Assembly: GCF_005154805.1 (NCBI RefSeq)
Contig: NZ_CP039727.1
Coordinates: forward strand, 493,501 to 557,500
Origin: Bacillus sp. S3
Lineage (GTDB): Bacteria > Bacillota > Bacilli > Bacillales > Cytobacillaceae
DNA length: 64,000 bases
Direction of reading: 5' to 3'
The notes beneath the pieces were generated by a model. The model was not told where the DNA came from. It saw only the letters and a list, made by a program, of their open reading frames with translations, and searched no databases. Shown here piece by piece: positions 51,410-61,113 of the stretch. How positions within the stretch are numbered: the first letter of the stretch is position 1; each line of letters starts with the position of its first letter. Position numbers and translations under genes: made by a program.

Positions 51410-52864
51410 ATGAGTACACAAATTCAAGTGAAAAATCCTAAGATCATGGCAGCTATCTTAATGCTGGGTGCCTTTATTGGATTATTTGGGGAAACAGCAT
51501 TAAATATGGCATTAACAAATGTGATGGAGCAATTTTCTATTAAAGCTCCTACGGCACAATGGCTGACAACAGGATATTTATTAACATTAGCTATTTTAGT
51601 GCCGATTTCAGCACTTTTAATGAAATGGTTTAGTACTCGCCAATTAGTTATTGGAGGAATTGTCATTTCGCTGGCAGGAGCCATTCTAGCAGCATTTTCT
51701 CCAAATTTTGCAATATTAGAAACTGGCCGTATCGTACAAGCAATGGGAACAGGTATTATTATACCGGTTATGGTGAGTGCTCTTTTAGTTATTTTCCCTG
51801 TTCATAAACGCGGCGTAGTCATGGGAATTATGGGTCTTGTGATTACATTAGGACCTGCTTTAGGACCAACACTTTCAGGGGTCGTTATTAGTACGTTAGG
51901 CTGGCATTATATATTCTGGATTAGTGCAGCATTTTATGTTTTATTGACTCTTGCTGCTGTATTAAAAATCGAAAATGTTGGGGAAATTACGAAACCTAAA
52001 ATCGATGGTTTATCAATTGTTTTATCGACAGTAGGTTTTGGCGGATTAATTTATGGGCTGGCTTCAATGGCTGGAGCGCCTTTTTCAGCTCCTATCGTAT
52101 GGGCACCAATACTTGTAGGAATTGTCGCCCTTGTATTATTTGGCACTCGTCAAAATACAATGGATAAGCCAATGATTAATTTAAGTGTATTCAAGTTTCC
52201 AATGTTCACATTAGGAACAGCGATGATGTTCTTAAGTATTTTAGTCATTTTATCAACTTCTATTCTATTGCCAATGTATTTAAAAGGATCTTTATTATTT
52301 GGTGCAGCGGCAGCTGGTTTATTATTACTTCCAGGTAATGCGGTCAATGTGATTATGTCACCGATTGTTGGAACGCTGTTTGATAAAATTGGACCACGCA
52401 AATTAGTAATCGTTGGATCTATCATTGTATTGATTGGTAATGCCATTTTTGCTGCTGCTATTTCAGCCACAACACCTGCATGGCAAATCATCGTAGCATT
52501 TATGGTATTATTTTTTGGATTAACAATGGTAACTATCCCATCACAAACAAATGGACTCAATGCGTTGCCGCGTGAGTTATATGCAGATGGATCAGCCGCT
52601 ATGAATACATTGAACCAGGTAGCGGGTGCAGCAGGTACAGCACTCGCCATTACTTTGCTTACAGCTGGCCAAACTAGTTTCGCAGCCGATGCCCCAGATG
52701 CCGCGCAGGGAGAAATATTAGCTGCCGGCGTAAAATATGCCTTCTACTTTGTGACAGGAATTTCAGTTCTTGCATTAATCTTCTCTATCTTTATGAAAAA
52801 ACCAAGCGAAGTAAAGGTAAAATCTAAAGCCGCGGTGAAAGCAACAGAACCTGTCAGCAGGTAG
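51410..52864 (+). CDS. MFS multidrug efflux transporter, DHA2 (14-TM) family
   Basis: This 484-residue proton-driven exporter with about 14 membrane segments is EmrB/LmrB-like. Motifs include motif A-type KWFSTRQLVIGG (about 66-77), the motif-C-type LVITLGPALGPTLSGV (about 143-158) and a second-half DKIGPRKLVIVG. Probable role: export of drugs or toxic compounds, controlled by the adjacent MarR protein. ATG follows AAGGAGATTAAA. A bidirectional hairpin at 52912-52949 closes it. Confidence 0.92.
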   Translation: MSTQIQVKNPKIMAAILMLGAFIGLFGETALNMALTNVMEQFSIKAPTAQWLTTGYLLTLAILVPISALLMKWFSTRQLVIGGIVISLAGAILAAFSPNFAILETGRIVQAMGTGIIIPVMVSALLVIFPVHKRGVVMGIMGLVITLGPALGPTLSGVVISTLGWHYIFWISAAFYVLLTLAAVLKIENVGEITKPKIDGLSIVLSTVGFGGLIYGLASMAGAPFSAPIVWAPILVGIVALVLFGTRQNTMDKPMINLSVFKFPMFTLGTAMMFLSILVILSTSILLPMYLKGSLLFGAAAAGLLLLPGNAVNVIMSPIVGTLFDKIGPRKLVIVGSIIVLIGNAIFAAAISATTPAWQIIVAFMVLFFGLTMVTIPSQTNGLNALPRELYADGSAAMNTLNQVAGAAGTALAITLLTAGQTSFAADAPDAAQGEILAAGVKYAFYFVTGISVLALIFSIFMKKPSEVKVKSKAAVKATEPVSR

Positions 52865-52911
52865 TGAAGATTTGGTTGATGAATCGAAGTGAAAAACTAG
52901 TAATATTAATG

Positions 52912-52950
52912 AAAAACCATTCGTAAACGTTAATTTATGAATGGTTTTTA
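52912..52950. terminator. Bidirectional terminator
   Basis: AAAAACCATTC (52912-52922) pairs with GAATGGTTTTT (52939-52949). It serves the MFS gene and, on the other strand, the CBS remnant. Confidence 0.75.
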
Positions 52951-53134
52951 TTTGGCCATTTCTTTTCTTTCATTTGAAATAATCTTTTTTGAAATGCCGT
53001 CTATTATGTCACCCCTGTTTAACACCCCAATGACACGGCCAGCCCCATTCACTACAGGGAGCTTTTTGAAGCGATGCCGGGATAATAAACGGATTGTATC
53101 TTTGAATTCTTCATCAGGTGACGTTAGAGGTACT
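52948..53134 (-). pseudogene. CBS-domain protein remnant
   Basis: The minus strand reads RLLSRHRFKKLPVVNGAGR, then VIGVLNRGDIIDGI and ends MAK at 52948: the second half of a CBS domain. An in-frame stop lies directly upstream and no start exists, so only the C-terminal end of a gene survives. The bases from 53135 to 53539 are A/T-rich and hold no gene I can support. Confidence 0.7.
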
Positions 53135-53539
53135 TAAAATCCCCCAGTCAGCAGAGTTACTGTTAACCAAATTTTTAACATGTCCCACAGGGTTCCGGCA
53201 ATGAAATTATTCGGATATATCTGCTAGAGTCAGCGATATTTGATTATGTAAACTGATTGTGTTATACTATTATAAGATTAATAGTTAATTATTCTGGTTT
53301 ATAGATTGAATTATCCTCCAACATACCCTTGATACTTGAAATTTGCGGTTTTAACTCTCCGAAAAGTATAACTAGATCTGTTTGAAACGATCGAATGATT
53401 CTATAACAGTGATGATGAATCATAAAAAAATCCTAATGACTACATATTGATTTTTGCTGAGTTATTTTATCAATATTGTGATTTTATAAAATAGATATAA
53501 CAATATGTGAAAACATTCACAAATGAAAGGAATGATTAA

Positions 53540-54940
53540 ATGAGAACTGGTCAAAAAGCAGATCTCAAAGCAAAAGAAGAAATGCAAGATGATTATTCAT
53601 ATGAAAGGGTACCGACAGAAAAAAGAAATATGGGCTGGTTTAGTATTACAAATATAACGTTTGGAATTGCAACGGCTATTTTTTACTTTCAAATGGGAAG
53701 TGTAATGGCACTTCAATTTGGGGCAATTAACGCAATCATTTCAGCCATTTATGCAATCATTGTTGCCGGGATCCTAGGAACAATCATTGCCTATTTGTCG
53801 GCTAAATCTGGTATGAATGTAAATTTATTATCTAGAGGCGGTTTTGGATATATAGGCGCTTCATTAACCTCGTTCATTTATGCATCAAACTTTATCATGT
53901 ATTGTGCATTTGAAGGCATGATATTAGTTGCTGCGATTCATGCATTTTTCCCCATCATACCAGTATGGCTATTAATCATCGTCTTTGGATCAATTGTTAT
54001 ACCCTTAAATTGGTTTGGTATAAAACAATTAGATAAATTACAAAAATGGTCATTGCCAATATTCGGTGTATTTTTAATCACCACTATTATCGTCGCATTC
54101 AATAAAACTTCTATTTACGAAGGAAGCTTTTGGACATATTTGCCTGAGGGAGTTCAAGCAGGCGGGACAGCTTTGCTGCTCTGTATAGGAATGCAGCACG
54201 GTATAATGGGTTTAACAGCGCTTCTTGCATCCGATTACGCACGTTTCCTTAAACCGAAAGATATCAAAATTGGGTCATTTATGATCGGATTTATTCCGCA
54301 AATTTTCTGTTTTGGGGTCATGGGCGGTCTTGGTATTTGGTTTGGCGTCCGTTTAGGAGAGTCCAATCCGGGTGTTTACATTGTATCACTCCTTGGCCTC
54401 GGCGGCGTTCTGTTTACCTTGCTAACACAAATAAGAATTAATATTACCAATATATATAGTGCTTCACTTTCGCTTTCTAATTTCTTTGAGAATGTATTTA
54501 AATTTAAACCGGGCAGACGATTTTGGATTGTGGTAGCGGGTGTAATAGCCATGGCTTTGATGCTCGGCGGGATACTGGATCATTTAGATACTGCCATGAC
54601 GTTCCAAGGAGTTTTCCTTTTGACTTGGGCGGCTATTTTAGTTACTGATGCCTTAGTTGTGAAAAAAATATTGAAGATCGGCCCGGGTTATTATGAGGCA
54701 AGGCAGGAGAATTTGTATAAGTGGAATCCTGTTGGGGTTGTACCTTTAATTGCAGCAAGTGTTATAGGGACAATCGCTGCATTAGGATACATGGGTATGT
54801 TCTTACAAAGCACGGCCGCCTTTTTTGCTGCAATTCTAGCTTCTATCCTTACTGTCATTTTCGCTGTTTTAACAAAAGGAAAATATTACAGTATGGGTAA
54901 AGCTGATGATATAGAGGAAGAAGAATACATCGCATCCTAA
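53540..54940 (+). CDS. NCS1 family purine/cytosine permease
   Basis: This 466-residue nucleobase:cation symporter-1 protein has about 12 hydrophobic segments. Typical features are an N-terminal cytosolic start (YERVPTEKRNMGWFSI), TNITFGIATAIFYFQMG, SRGGFGYIGASLTSFIY in helix 3 and SDYARFLKP in the middle. Substrate is likely a purine, cytosine or related compound; it cannot be set from sequence alone. The C-terminus is acidic (DDIEEEEY). ATG follows GAAAGGAATGATTAA. It is monocistronic with a terminator at 55002-55025. Confidence 0.9.
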   Translation: MRTGQKADLKAKEEMQDDYSYERVPTEKRNMGWFSITNITFGIATAIFYFQMGSVMALQFGAINAIISAIYAIIVAGILGTIIAYLSAKSGMNVNLLSRGGFGYIGASLTSFIYASNFIMYCAFEGMILVAAIHAFFPIIPVWLLIIVFGSIVIPLNWFGIKQLDKLQKWSLPIFGVFLITTIIVAFNKTSIYEGSFWTYLPEGVQAGGTALLLCIGMQHGIMGLTALLASDYARFLKPKDIKIGSFMIGFIPQIFCFGVMGGLGIWFGVRLGESNPGVYIVSLLGLGGVLFTLLTQIRINITNIYSASLSLSNFFENVFKFKPGRRFWIVVAGVIAMALMLGGILDHLDTAMTFQGVFLLTWAAILVTDALVVKKILKIGPGYYEARQENLYKWNPVGVVPLIAASVIGTIAALGYMGMFLQSTAAFFAAILASILTVIFAVLTKGKYYSMGKADDIEEEEYIAS

Positions 54941-55001
54941 TGGGTTCCAGACGTAGAACGTGAATTTATAGCTGGATGTGTATAGAAAATGTATATGAAA
55001 T

Positions 55002-55025
55002 AGCACCGCATTTGCGGTGCTTTAT
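55002..55025 (+). terminator. Terminator AGCACCGCA/TGCGGTGCT
   Basis: Nine-base arms (55002-55010 and 55013-55021) with a tight TT loop, followed by TTTATG. The bases from here to 55389 contain no gene I can support. Confidence 0.7.
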
Positions 55026-55389
55026 GAATGTGCAATTAAATAGCCAGTTCTATTTAAAATGAGCCATTTAATATAGATTCACCATCTTTGTTTTTGTTTT
55101 ATCATAAATATCCAATAAATTTCCGGTAAACTACTTTTCTACTCAAATATTCAAATCATTGCAAGCAAAATGTAGGATGCCTTTTTACCATGTTGCAAAT
55201 ATAAACATTAAACTTTTTAATAAACTGAATATTCACTCATGCACATTGCTATAATAAAGAGGAAAAGTATAAGACATAAGATGAAAGCTATATTCATCCT
55301 AAGATATACATAATATTCTAAGTTTGCTAGAAGGGAATACACTAGTTGATTTAGGGAAATGGTTGATTCTAAAAAATTAGGAGGGAATC

Positions 55390-55785
55390 ATGGGAAGATT
55401 AGTTCATTTTGAAATTCATGTGGATGACATGGAACGTGCTAAGAAGTTTTATGGAGAGGTATTCGGATGGTCATTTCAAGATTGGAGTGAGTATGCAGGA
55501 ATGCCATACTTTGGAGCAGTGACCGGTGATGAAAATGAGCCTGGAATCAACGGTGCCTTGATGCAGCGCCAAAGTGCTCCGCCTGTAACAAACCAGGCTA
55601 TAAATGGATATGCCTGTACAATGGGAGTAGAAGAGTACGATTCAACGGAAACGAAAATTATTGAGAATGGCGGCAAGGTTGTAATGCCAAAATACGCCCT
55701 GCCTGGCATGGCCTGGCAGGGATACTATGTGGATACCGAAGGAAATGTCTTTGGAATTCATCAACCAGATGCCAACGCAAAATAG
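55390..55785 (+). CDS. VOC superfamily (glyoxalase/bleomycin resistance-like) protein
   Basis: This 131-residue VOC-fold protein has HFEIHVDDMERAKKFYGEVF at residues 5-24, the repeat-module edge AGMPYFGAVTG and a C-terminal WQGYYVDTEGNVFGIHQPD. It closely resembles the Bacillus VOC proteins annotated as putative glyoxalases. ATG follows TAGGAGGGAATC. It is monocistronic and convergent with the membrane-protein gene at 55880. Confidence 0.88.
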   Translation: MGRLVHFEIHVDDMERAKKFYGEVFGWSFQDWSEYAGMPYFGAVTGDENEPGINGALMQRQSAPPVTNQAINGYACTMGVEEYDSTETKIIENGGKVVMPKYALPGMAWQGYYVDTEGNVFGIHQPDANAK

Positions 55786-55879
55786 ACCAAGGGTAGAACA
55801 TGAGGACGGTTTTAGTGGCTTTTTTGGACAAGGAAAAGTGAATAAAAAAGGCATGAGCACCGTCCCTGTGGCATACCCG

Positions 55880-56548
55880 TTAGGCGAGTTTAAAAATGAT
55901 ATAGAATACACAAAACACGGTTAGTAGAAAAACGAAAATGAGATAGATTACCATGCTCCGTCTAAATGTAGAGAGAGAAATGCCGGAAGCTTGTGTATAA
56001 TGGGAAGCTGTTAAGCCGGACAAAATGCCCATGATAACAAACCACGGCTCATAAAATAAAAGACTCCATAACGCCAGGCTTTGTACATCAAGTGAAATCC
56101 AGCCAGTGAAATGAATGGTAATGACATCTGCTAGAAGAAGGGTTTTTGTAATGATTCCACTGATTCCATGTGCAAGTAAATAAGCAGTACAGGAAAGGGT
56201 AGGGATTAATATAATGAGACGGTGGATATGTCTTCCGCCAATTAACGGCACCCATGTCGGGACCACTCGTCCCCATGGCTTGACAAGGGCAATTAAAATG
56301 AACCCACAGGTCATGATTAAGACGCCTGCAACATAACTTGCCATGTACATTCCTTTAGGATCCTCTAGCTGCCCCGGGAGACCTAAAGTTCCACCTGCAG
56401 CTTGATAAAATCGGACGAAAACGGCATACATGACTGCCCAAAGGCAACCGAGGTAAGCTGGCCATACCGCTTTCTTTGTCAATTTTTCAAAGGCATTCAG
56501 CCTTTCCGTTAGATCTTCCACTTTGTTTGTTTTTTCGTTCATGGTCAC
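55880..56548 (-). CDS. Hypothetical multi-spanning membrane protein (paralogue of 56564-57631)
   Basis: This 222-residue protein has about five hydrophobic segments. A KPWGRVVPTWVPLIGGRHI segment aligns with KWGEVFPHWFPFIGGKRV in the adjacent upstream gene, and both share a W-x-A-x2-YAVF/SALYG helix, so they are paralogues. The family is not recognised. ATG follows AGGAGGATTATGTGACC. It lies 15 bases after the paralogue, so the two form one unit, probably linked to the two-component system upstream. Confidence 0.72.
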   Translation of the reverse strand: MTMNEKTNKVEDLTERLNAFEKLTKKAVWPAYLGCLWAVMYAVFVRFYQAAGGTLGLPGQLEDPKGMYMASYVAGVLIMTCGFILIALVKPWGRVVPTWVPLIGGRHIHRLIILIPTLSCTAYLLAHGISGIITKTLLLADVITIHFTGWISLDVQSLALWSLLFYEPWFVIMGILSGLTASHYTQASGISLSTFRRSMVIYLIFVFLLTVFCVFYIIFKLA

Positions 56549-56563
56549 ATAATCCTCCTCTTT

Positions 56564-57631
56564 TTAACCTCGTTCACACCTGGAACATCGGCCACGCCGA
56601 CGATAATAGTAGGCGATCGCAGCCAGCCCGAGAGCCACTCCCCATGGCACCCAAAAAATCATCGGTCCCATAGTACCCCAGCCCTGACTGAGTATGATAT
56701 TGTCCACCGCCACGAGTTGAAGTGCCAAGGCGAATATCCCAAATGTAAAGACAAAACCTGCTGCGGTTACAGCAATGGCAACAATAGAAGCAGGAATCAC
56801 TGCAAGCAGGATGGGAACTCTTTTGCCGCCAATGAACGGGAACCAGTGAGGAAAGACTTCCCCCCATTTTTGGACTAAACCAAGTGTAAGGATCCCCCCA
56901 CCTATACAAACAGATCCAAAAACCCATTCCGTCACTTGCGCCATCGGATTTGCGCTCGAGAAATCCTTAAGGAATTGCGGATCAACCCCTAATGGGATAT
57001 CGAGTGCCCACGCGAAACGAACGAGGGCATAGGGAACAGGCGCCAGGGCTGCGATAACGGTTAATAAACGCCCCCAACGTACCAAGAAAAAGGGTTTTTT
57101 GTCCTTATTACGCCCGCAATATTCACATGCATGACGAGTTTTTCTTTGGTAGATAACAGCGGTCATCATCCAAAGAAGCGCGCCAATAATGCAAAAAATT
57201 TGATTCATCATTTGCCAGTTAAAGTCGAATTTAAATAAAAAAGCGTATGCCATGGCTGCAATTAACTTGGTATCAGGAACAAAGAGGAGCAGCGCAACAG
57301 AGAAACCCCATGAATAGGCTATAGCAAACCACCGAGAAAATGCCTTAAATTGTGGCTTTTGCATGAAAAGACCTATTCCAATGCCCATGAGACATAGAGT
57401 GACGAAAACAATAGAGCCAACTTCTGCTGGAAGATGGGTAACTATTGCTGCGAACAATCCCATACCTTCATTTTTAAAAGGATATCCAGCTCCACCTAAT
57501 AACCAATAAAGATGTAATGTTCCATACAGCGCCGACCATAACATAGCAGCATAACCAATCCATGAGGGCCAACGATACCCGCTTTTATCCTCTTTATTCC
57601 GTAATAACGATGTGAAATTCAACGTAATCAT
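56564..57631 (-). CDS. Hypothetical multi-spanning membrane protein
   Basis: This 355-residue protein has about eight hydrophobic segments. A C-x2-C pair in HACEYCGRNKDKKP (mid-protein) and RRRGRCSRCERG at the extreme C-terminus suggest metal binding on the cytosolic side. The second half carries the KWGEVFPHWFPFIGGKRV motif shared with the next gene. The family is not recognised. ATG follows GAAAGG. It lies about 115 bases after the histidine kinase stop, with a hairpin between. Confidence 0.72.
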   Translation of the reverse strand: MITLNFTSLLRNKEDKSGYRWPSWIGYAAMLWSALYGTLHLYWLLGGAGYPFKNEGMGLFAAIVTHLPAEVGSIVFVTLCLMGIGIGLFMQKPQFKAFSRWFAIAYSWGFSVALLLFVPDTKLIAAMAYAFLFKFDFNWQMMNQIFCIIGALLWMMTAVIYQRKTRHACEYCGRNKDKKPFFLVRWGRLLTVIAALAPVPYALVRFAWALDIPLGVDPQFLKDFSSANPMAQVTEWVFGSVCIGGGILTLGLVQKWGEVFPHWFPFIGGKRVPILLAVIPASIVAIAVTAAGFVFTFGIFALALQLVAVDNIILSQGWGTMGPMIFWVPWGVALGLAAIAYYYRRRGRCSRCERG

Positions 57632-57654
57632 CCTTTCTTTTTTTTCAATAGAAA

Positions 57655-57704
57655 TAACCTCACTTTCATCCTAATCAGTAAAGGTTAAAATGAAGGTGAG
57701 GTTT
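57655..57704. terminator. Hairpin between kinase and membrane-protein genes
   Basis: AACCTCACTTTCAT and ATGAAGGTGAGGTT pair (one mismatch) across a loop of about 20 bases. T runs are weak on both sides, so it may be a partial terminator or RNA-processing site within the unit. Confidence 0.5.
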
Positions 57705-57746
57705 CGTTTAATTTTTGTTTAATTGTTGGTTTTCTTATTCCGGTTA

Positions 57747-59087
57747 TTAATTTTCGTACAGATATATTTGTGTACCCTTTGACGAACTTGTTATTTCCCA
57801 TCCTAATTGCATTTCCTGTAGCATGAGTGACACGATGGAGAGGCCGATGCCGGCTCCCTTTTTGTCGGTTGTTACATCCAAGCCGGGGCCTCTGTCTTCA
57901 ATCAGAATGGCTGTTTTCCCGTCATAATCCACGATTCGGACACTGACATACAATCCCGAGTTAGCGTGTCTCACCACGTTTTGGTAAAGATTGTCCAGGA
58001 TGCGCATGAACCAATGGGGATCGATAGTCCAGATCAAAGCTTTTTCGGGCAGACTAACATCTACTTTAAAGCCTTTTTTTTCAAATACAGGATACCATCC
58101 TGCCATTGATTCACGAATGAACCGTATAATATCTATTTCTTTTCTTTGCAATGTGTATTTTCGCGCCGATAATAGCGTGTAGGATAGGAGATTTTCTAGT
58201 AGATGGCTTAAGAGATCTACCTTGTTTTCAATTAAATGAAGCGAATCTTTCCCTTTGGGAGATAAAGGTTCTGCTTGTAATGAATAGGCATGCCAGCGAA
58301 TGGCGGTGAGAGGTGTCCGTAAATCATGGGATATATTAGCAATCAACTGTTTGCGCAGTGCTTCTTCTTCTTGTTCATGTTGCCTGCTTTTTGTCAGTTC
58401 ATCGATCATATAATTAAACGCTTTGCCTAATTCACTGATTTCGTCTTTTTTATTGACAATGATTTTTTCAGGAATCCCGTTTTCCTTTGTTTCCGTCATG
58501 GCGGTTTGAAGGTGAACAAGTCGTTTACGGATCTTGAAGAAAAATAACCAGGAGACAAATAAAAAGAGACCAAATACGAGAAAAGCATATATCGCCAAAA
58601 ACTTGTCATCTATAAAGGACAGGGTCGGAAGTTTTGAAACTGAAGGTGGTATTTGGAAAACCATAAAACCGTTGCTCTGGCCTTTGCCAATATGTGACAC
58701 AAAGGTAATGGGATCACCATCGCTTTGATTCATAAACTCAATACTGTTCTCTAAGGTCCATTGAGCCGGAATATTCTTTTGTTTGGAAAGTACTAGTTTG
58801 GTTTTTCCTGCTCCATCCACCCAGAACATCGAAGCGAGCGGATATTGTTCTTTTAATGTGTGGAGCTTCTTATCTACCTGTTCTGGATTGGCTCCGTCCA
58901 GCTTTGCCGCTTCATAATGCCACATTTGCTTTAAAATGTTCGTATCAACATACTGAGCTTTTTGTTGAAGTTCCTCGTCCAGAAGATAGGACGGTATGAA
59001 ATAGGCAGGTAAAACAAACGGCCATAGGATAAGTGCTACCATAATGATCAGTAAATATCTCGCCAACAGAGAATGTCGAAATCTCAT
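57747..59087 (-). CDS. Sensor histidine kinase
   Basis: This is a 446-residue membrane kinase with a membrane helix at about 10-32, an extracellular sensor region of about 120 residues, a second helix near 168-190, then a HAMP linker. The HisKA domain has the phospho-acceptor His in ISHDLRTPLTAIRWH, and the HATPase domain shows NVVRHANSG (N box), EDRGPGLD (G1) and GAGIGLSI (G2). It overlaps the response regulator gene by ATGA, so the two are coupled. The stimulus is unknown; the downstream paired membrane proteins are likely targets or partners. Confidence 0.92.
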   Translation of the reverse strand: MRFRHSLLARYLLIIMVALILWPFVLPAYFIPSYLLDEELQQKAQYVDTNILKQMWHYEAAKLDGANPEQVDKKLHTLKEQYPLASMFWVDGAGKTKLVLSKQKNIPAQWTLENSIEFMNQSDGDPITFVSHIGKGQSNGFMVFQIPPSVSKLPTLSFIDDKFLAIYAFLVFGLFLFVSWLFFFKIRKRLVHLQTAMTETKENGIPEKIIVNKKDEISELGKAFNYMIDELTKSRQHEQEEEALRKQLIANISHDLRTPLTAIRWHAYSLQAEPLSPKGKDSLHLIENKVDLLSHLLENLLSYTLLSARKYTLQRKEIDIIRFIRESMAGWYPVFEKKGFKVDVSLPEKALIWTIDPHWFMRILDNLYQNVVRHANSGLYVSVRIVDYDGKTAILIEDRGPGLDVTTDKKGAGIGLSIVSLMLQEMQLGWEITSSSKGTQIYLYEN

Positions 59088-59758
59088 TGTTTCACCCTAT
59101 ATCCGATTCCCCGAATCGTTTCAATAATTTGCGGTTGGCTCGGATTCTCCTCTATTTTTTCACGTAAATGGCGAATATGTACCATCAACGTTTTATCCCC
59201 CGCTATATAGGGGTATTCCCATACCGCTTCGTAGATTTGTTCCTTTGTAAGAATCTGGTTCGGATGACGAAGCAAATAAGTGAAAATTTGAAATTGCTTT
59301 GCCGTTAGGACGATTTCACGATTCGATCTTGTATCGACAATGCGATTTTGGTCTAAATAAATGCTAAGATGTGAAAGTTGAATGAGCGGTGGTGACATCT
59401 TTCCGAGCCGTCTTAACAGCACTTCCACACGTGCCGCCAACTCCTCGGGATGAAAAGGTTTCGTCACATAATCGTCGGCAAAATGAAGGCCTTGCAATTT
59501 ATCGTCAATAGAGGTTCTAGCAGAAAGCATAAGAATTGGTATCAGCGGATATTCTTTTTTTAACCGCTGGCCGATGGAGAATCCGTCCAGTCCAGGAAGC
59601 ATGATGTCAAGGATGACTAGGTCGATGCCCTCCATGTGATCGGGCGCGCCATCCCCCGAGGTCAGCCAGGTCACATGATAGCCCCGACCAGTTAAATCTT
59701 CGCTGACCCAAGTGCCGATTTCCTTATCGTCTTCAATGTATAAAAGTTTATTTATCAT
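59084..59758 (-). CDS. OmpR-family response regulator
   Basis: This is a 224-residue regulator. The receiver domain has the acidic pair in YIEDDKE, the phospho-acceptor Asp51 in VILDIMLPGLDG and Lys in YVTKPFHPEEL; the C-terminal winged helix (about 130-224) has LTAKQFQIFTYLLRHPN and HIRHLREKI. The start is ATG 59758, with GGGTGGGG just upstream; an in-frame GTG at 59767 lies inside that site. It is first gene of the RR-HK unit. Confidence 0.92.
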   Translation of the reverse strand: MINKLLYIEDDKEIGTWVSEDLTGRGYHVTWLTSGDGAPDHMEGIDLVILDIMLPGLDGFSIGQRLKKEYPLIPILMLSARTSIDDKLQGLHFADDYVTKPFHPEELAARVEVLLRRLGKMSPPLIQLSHLSIYLDQNRIVDTRSNREIVLTAKQFQIFTYLLRHPNQILTKEQIYEAVWEYPYIAGDKTLMVHIRHLREKIEENPSQPQIIETIRGIGYRVKQ

Positions 59759-60030
59759 TTTCCCCACCCAATGGATTTTTTAAAAAAAGGATCAAATAGA
59801 GATGCTAACCTCATCCGTCACAAATAAAGAAATTTTCCTTTTGAAAAATATTCGTCAATCTATCCTATTAGTAATCCATTCCACGCTTAAGTGGATTTTC
59901 CTTCTTCGGACTTACTAGCTCTCTTATATCCTATATTGGGTTTTTGAGGAAAAAAGTCGAGCGAATTTCGACATTCTTTTTTTTAATTTCCCGGGGAAAA
60001 TCAAATGCTAGAAAGACTTTCCTTGTTTTA

Positions 60031-60262
60031 ATCAAATGTTTAATTGAAAGGGAAATTTAGGTGTTCTTGTCGAAGAATAAAGAATTAGCCAAAATGGGCT
60101 GTTATTCGCCATGATTTTCGAATGAAAGGAGAGGATTCACCCCTATTTTCGACAGCGTTTTCTATTGTTTTATGGGGTCATCCCTTTATTCATGGGCTTA
60201 GCTGTCGTTTTAATCAAACATTTGATTAGTTTATTTTTTACTAATCAATCATTTGATTAAAA
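60031..60262. promoter_or_regulatory. Three TetR-like palindromes in an intergenic region
   Basis: TTTAATCAAA...TTTAATTGAAA near 60031, TTAATCAAACATTTGATTAG at 60211-60230 and CTAATCAATCATTTGATTAA at 60241-60260 share one theme (AATCAAAnATTTGATT). Such repeated palindromes are typical regulator-binding sites. They sit in the roughly 580-base gap between the response regulator and the next minus-strand gene's end, with no obvious gene to control in the window. An open 41-codon hydrophobic frame starting at ATT 60135, behind AAAGGAGAGG, overlaps them. Confidence 0.45.
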
Positions 60263-60343
60263 ATGCTAATAACCATTGGTACAATGGACTTTATTTACTA
60301 AGACTGCTGAAAAATTTGTTGGAAATTGAATGATGAGATCTTT

Positions 60344-60868
60344 TTATATTTTCTTTTTTGAAAATCCCGTCATGACAAAACACGTAATGAACGCAACGGT
60401 TGTCACGATCATTGCGAATAATATTCCAAATGCCCTCATAAATGTATCTTCACCTGGATAGGACGGCTTAAGAGTTACAAACATATAAATGAAAATAATC
60501 GTTAAGAAAATATAAAAACTGCTGCCAACGACGCCCATTTTCAAACGATTTCTTCTTGTTCCTTGCCATGCATTATTGATTAATACCCATAAAAAGATGC
60601 TCCCGATTACTGCCAAGAACATCACTAGTAAATGGATATATGGAATCATGAAATGCATGAACACATAAAGAACAAGACACGTCGAAAAAAATAGAAAGCC
60701 ATTCAAGAAAAAAAGGAATATTCCCGATACCCAATGGTTTTGGAACCATTTTATGCTTCTTAGATACTTTACTAGCTTGTTGGTATCACCAAATGTACTT
60801 ATGATGGGATTCTTTAGGAACATCACAAGTATTACACCAATAAGTCCAAATAATAAAAACGAAGACAT
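60344..60868 (-). CDS. Hypothetical membrane protein, 174 aa
   Basis: Five hydrophobic segments (about 2-18, 45-72, 76-98, 110-130 and 143-167) and a basic C-terminus (GFSKKKI). The family is not recognised. ATG at 60868 follows AAGGGGGAAATGGT. It is preceded 53 bases upstream by another small membrane-protein gene in the same direction, so both may be one operon. Confidence 0.7.
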   Translation of the reverse strand: MSSFLLFGLIGVILVMFLKNPIISTFGDTNKLVKYLRSIKWFQNHWVSGIFLFFLNGFLFFSTCLVLYVFMHFMIPYIHLLVMFLAVIGSIFLWVLINNAWQGTRRNRLKMGVVGSSFYIFLTIIFIYMFVTLKPSYPGEDTFMRAFGILFAMIVTTVAFITCFVMTGFSKKKI

Positions 60869-60921
60869 ACCATTTCCCCCTTAAACCTTTGATCCTGTCT
60901 CTAATTTTGGAAAAACTATGT

Positions 60922-61113
60922 TTATTTCATTAATTCGGCAATAAGATCGGAACTGCCGGGCATCAATAAAATCAGCGACGAAACAATGAATAGAATTCCA
61001 ATAACAAACAGGAATATGACTATTTTAACTGAAAGAGATACGTCTTTTTTTAGTGCACCCGCGATAAGAAGAACAACTCCAATAAAGAGTAATAGTAAAT
61101 AGTAAAAGCCCAC
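60922..61113 (-). CDS. Small hypothetical membrane protein, 63 aa
   Basis: Two membrane helices (about 3-20 and 29-51) separated by a KKDVSLSVK turn. ATG at 61113 follows TGAGGTGATTGCG. The family is not recognised; length and spacing suggest a partner of the next gene (60344-60868). Confidence 0.65.
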   Translation of the reverse strand: MGFYYLLLLFIGVVLLIAGALKKDVSLSVKIVIFLFVIGILFIVSSLILLMPGSSDLIAELMK

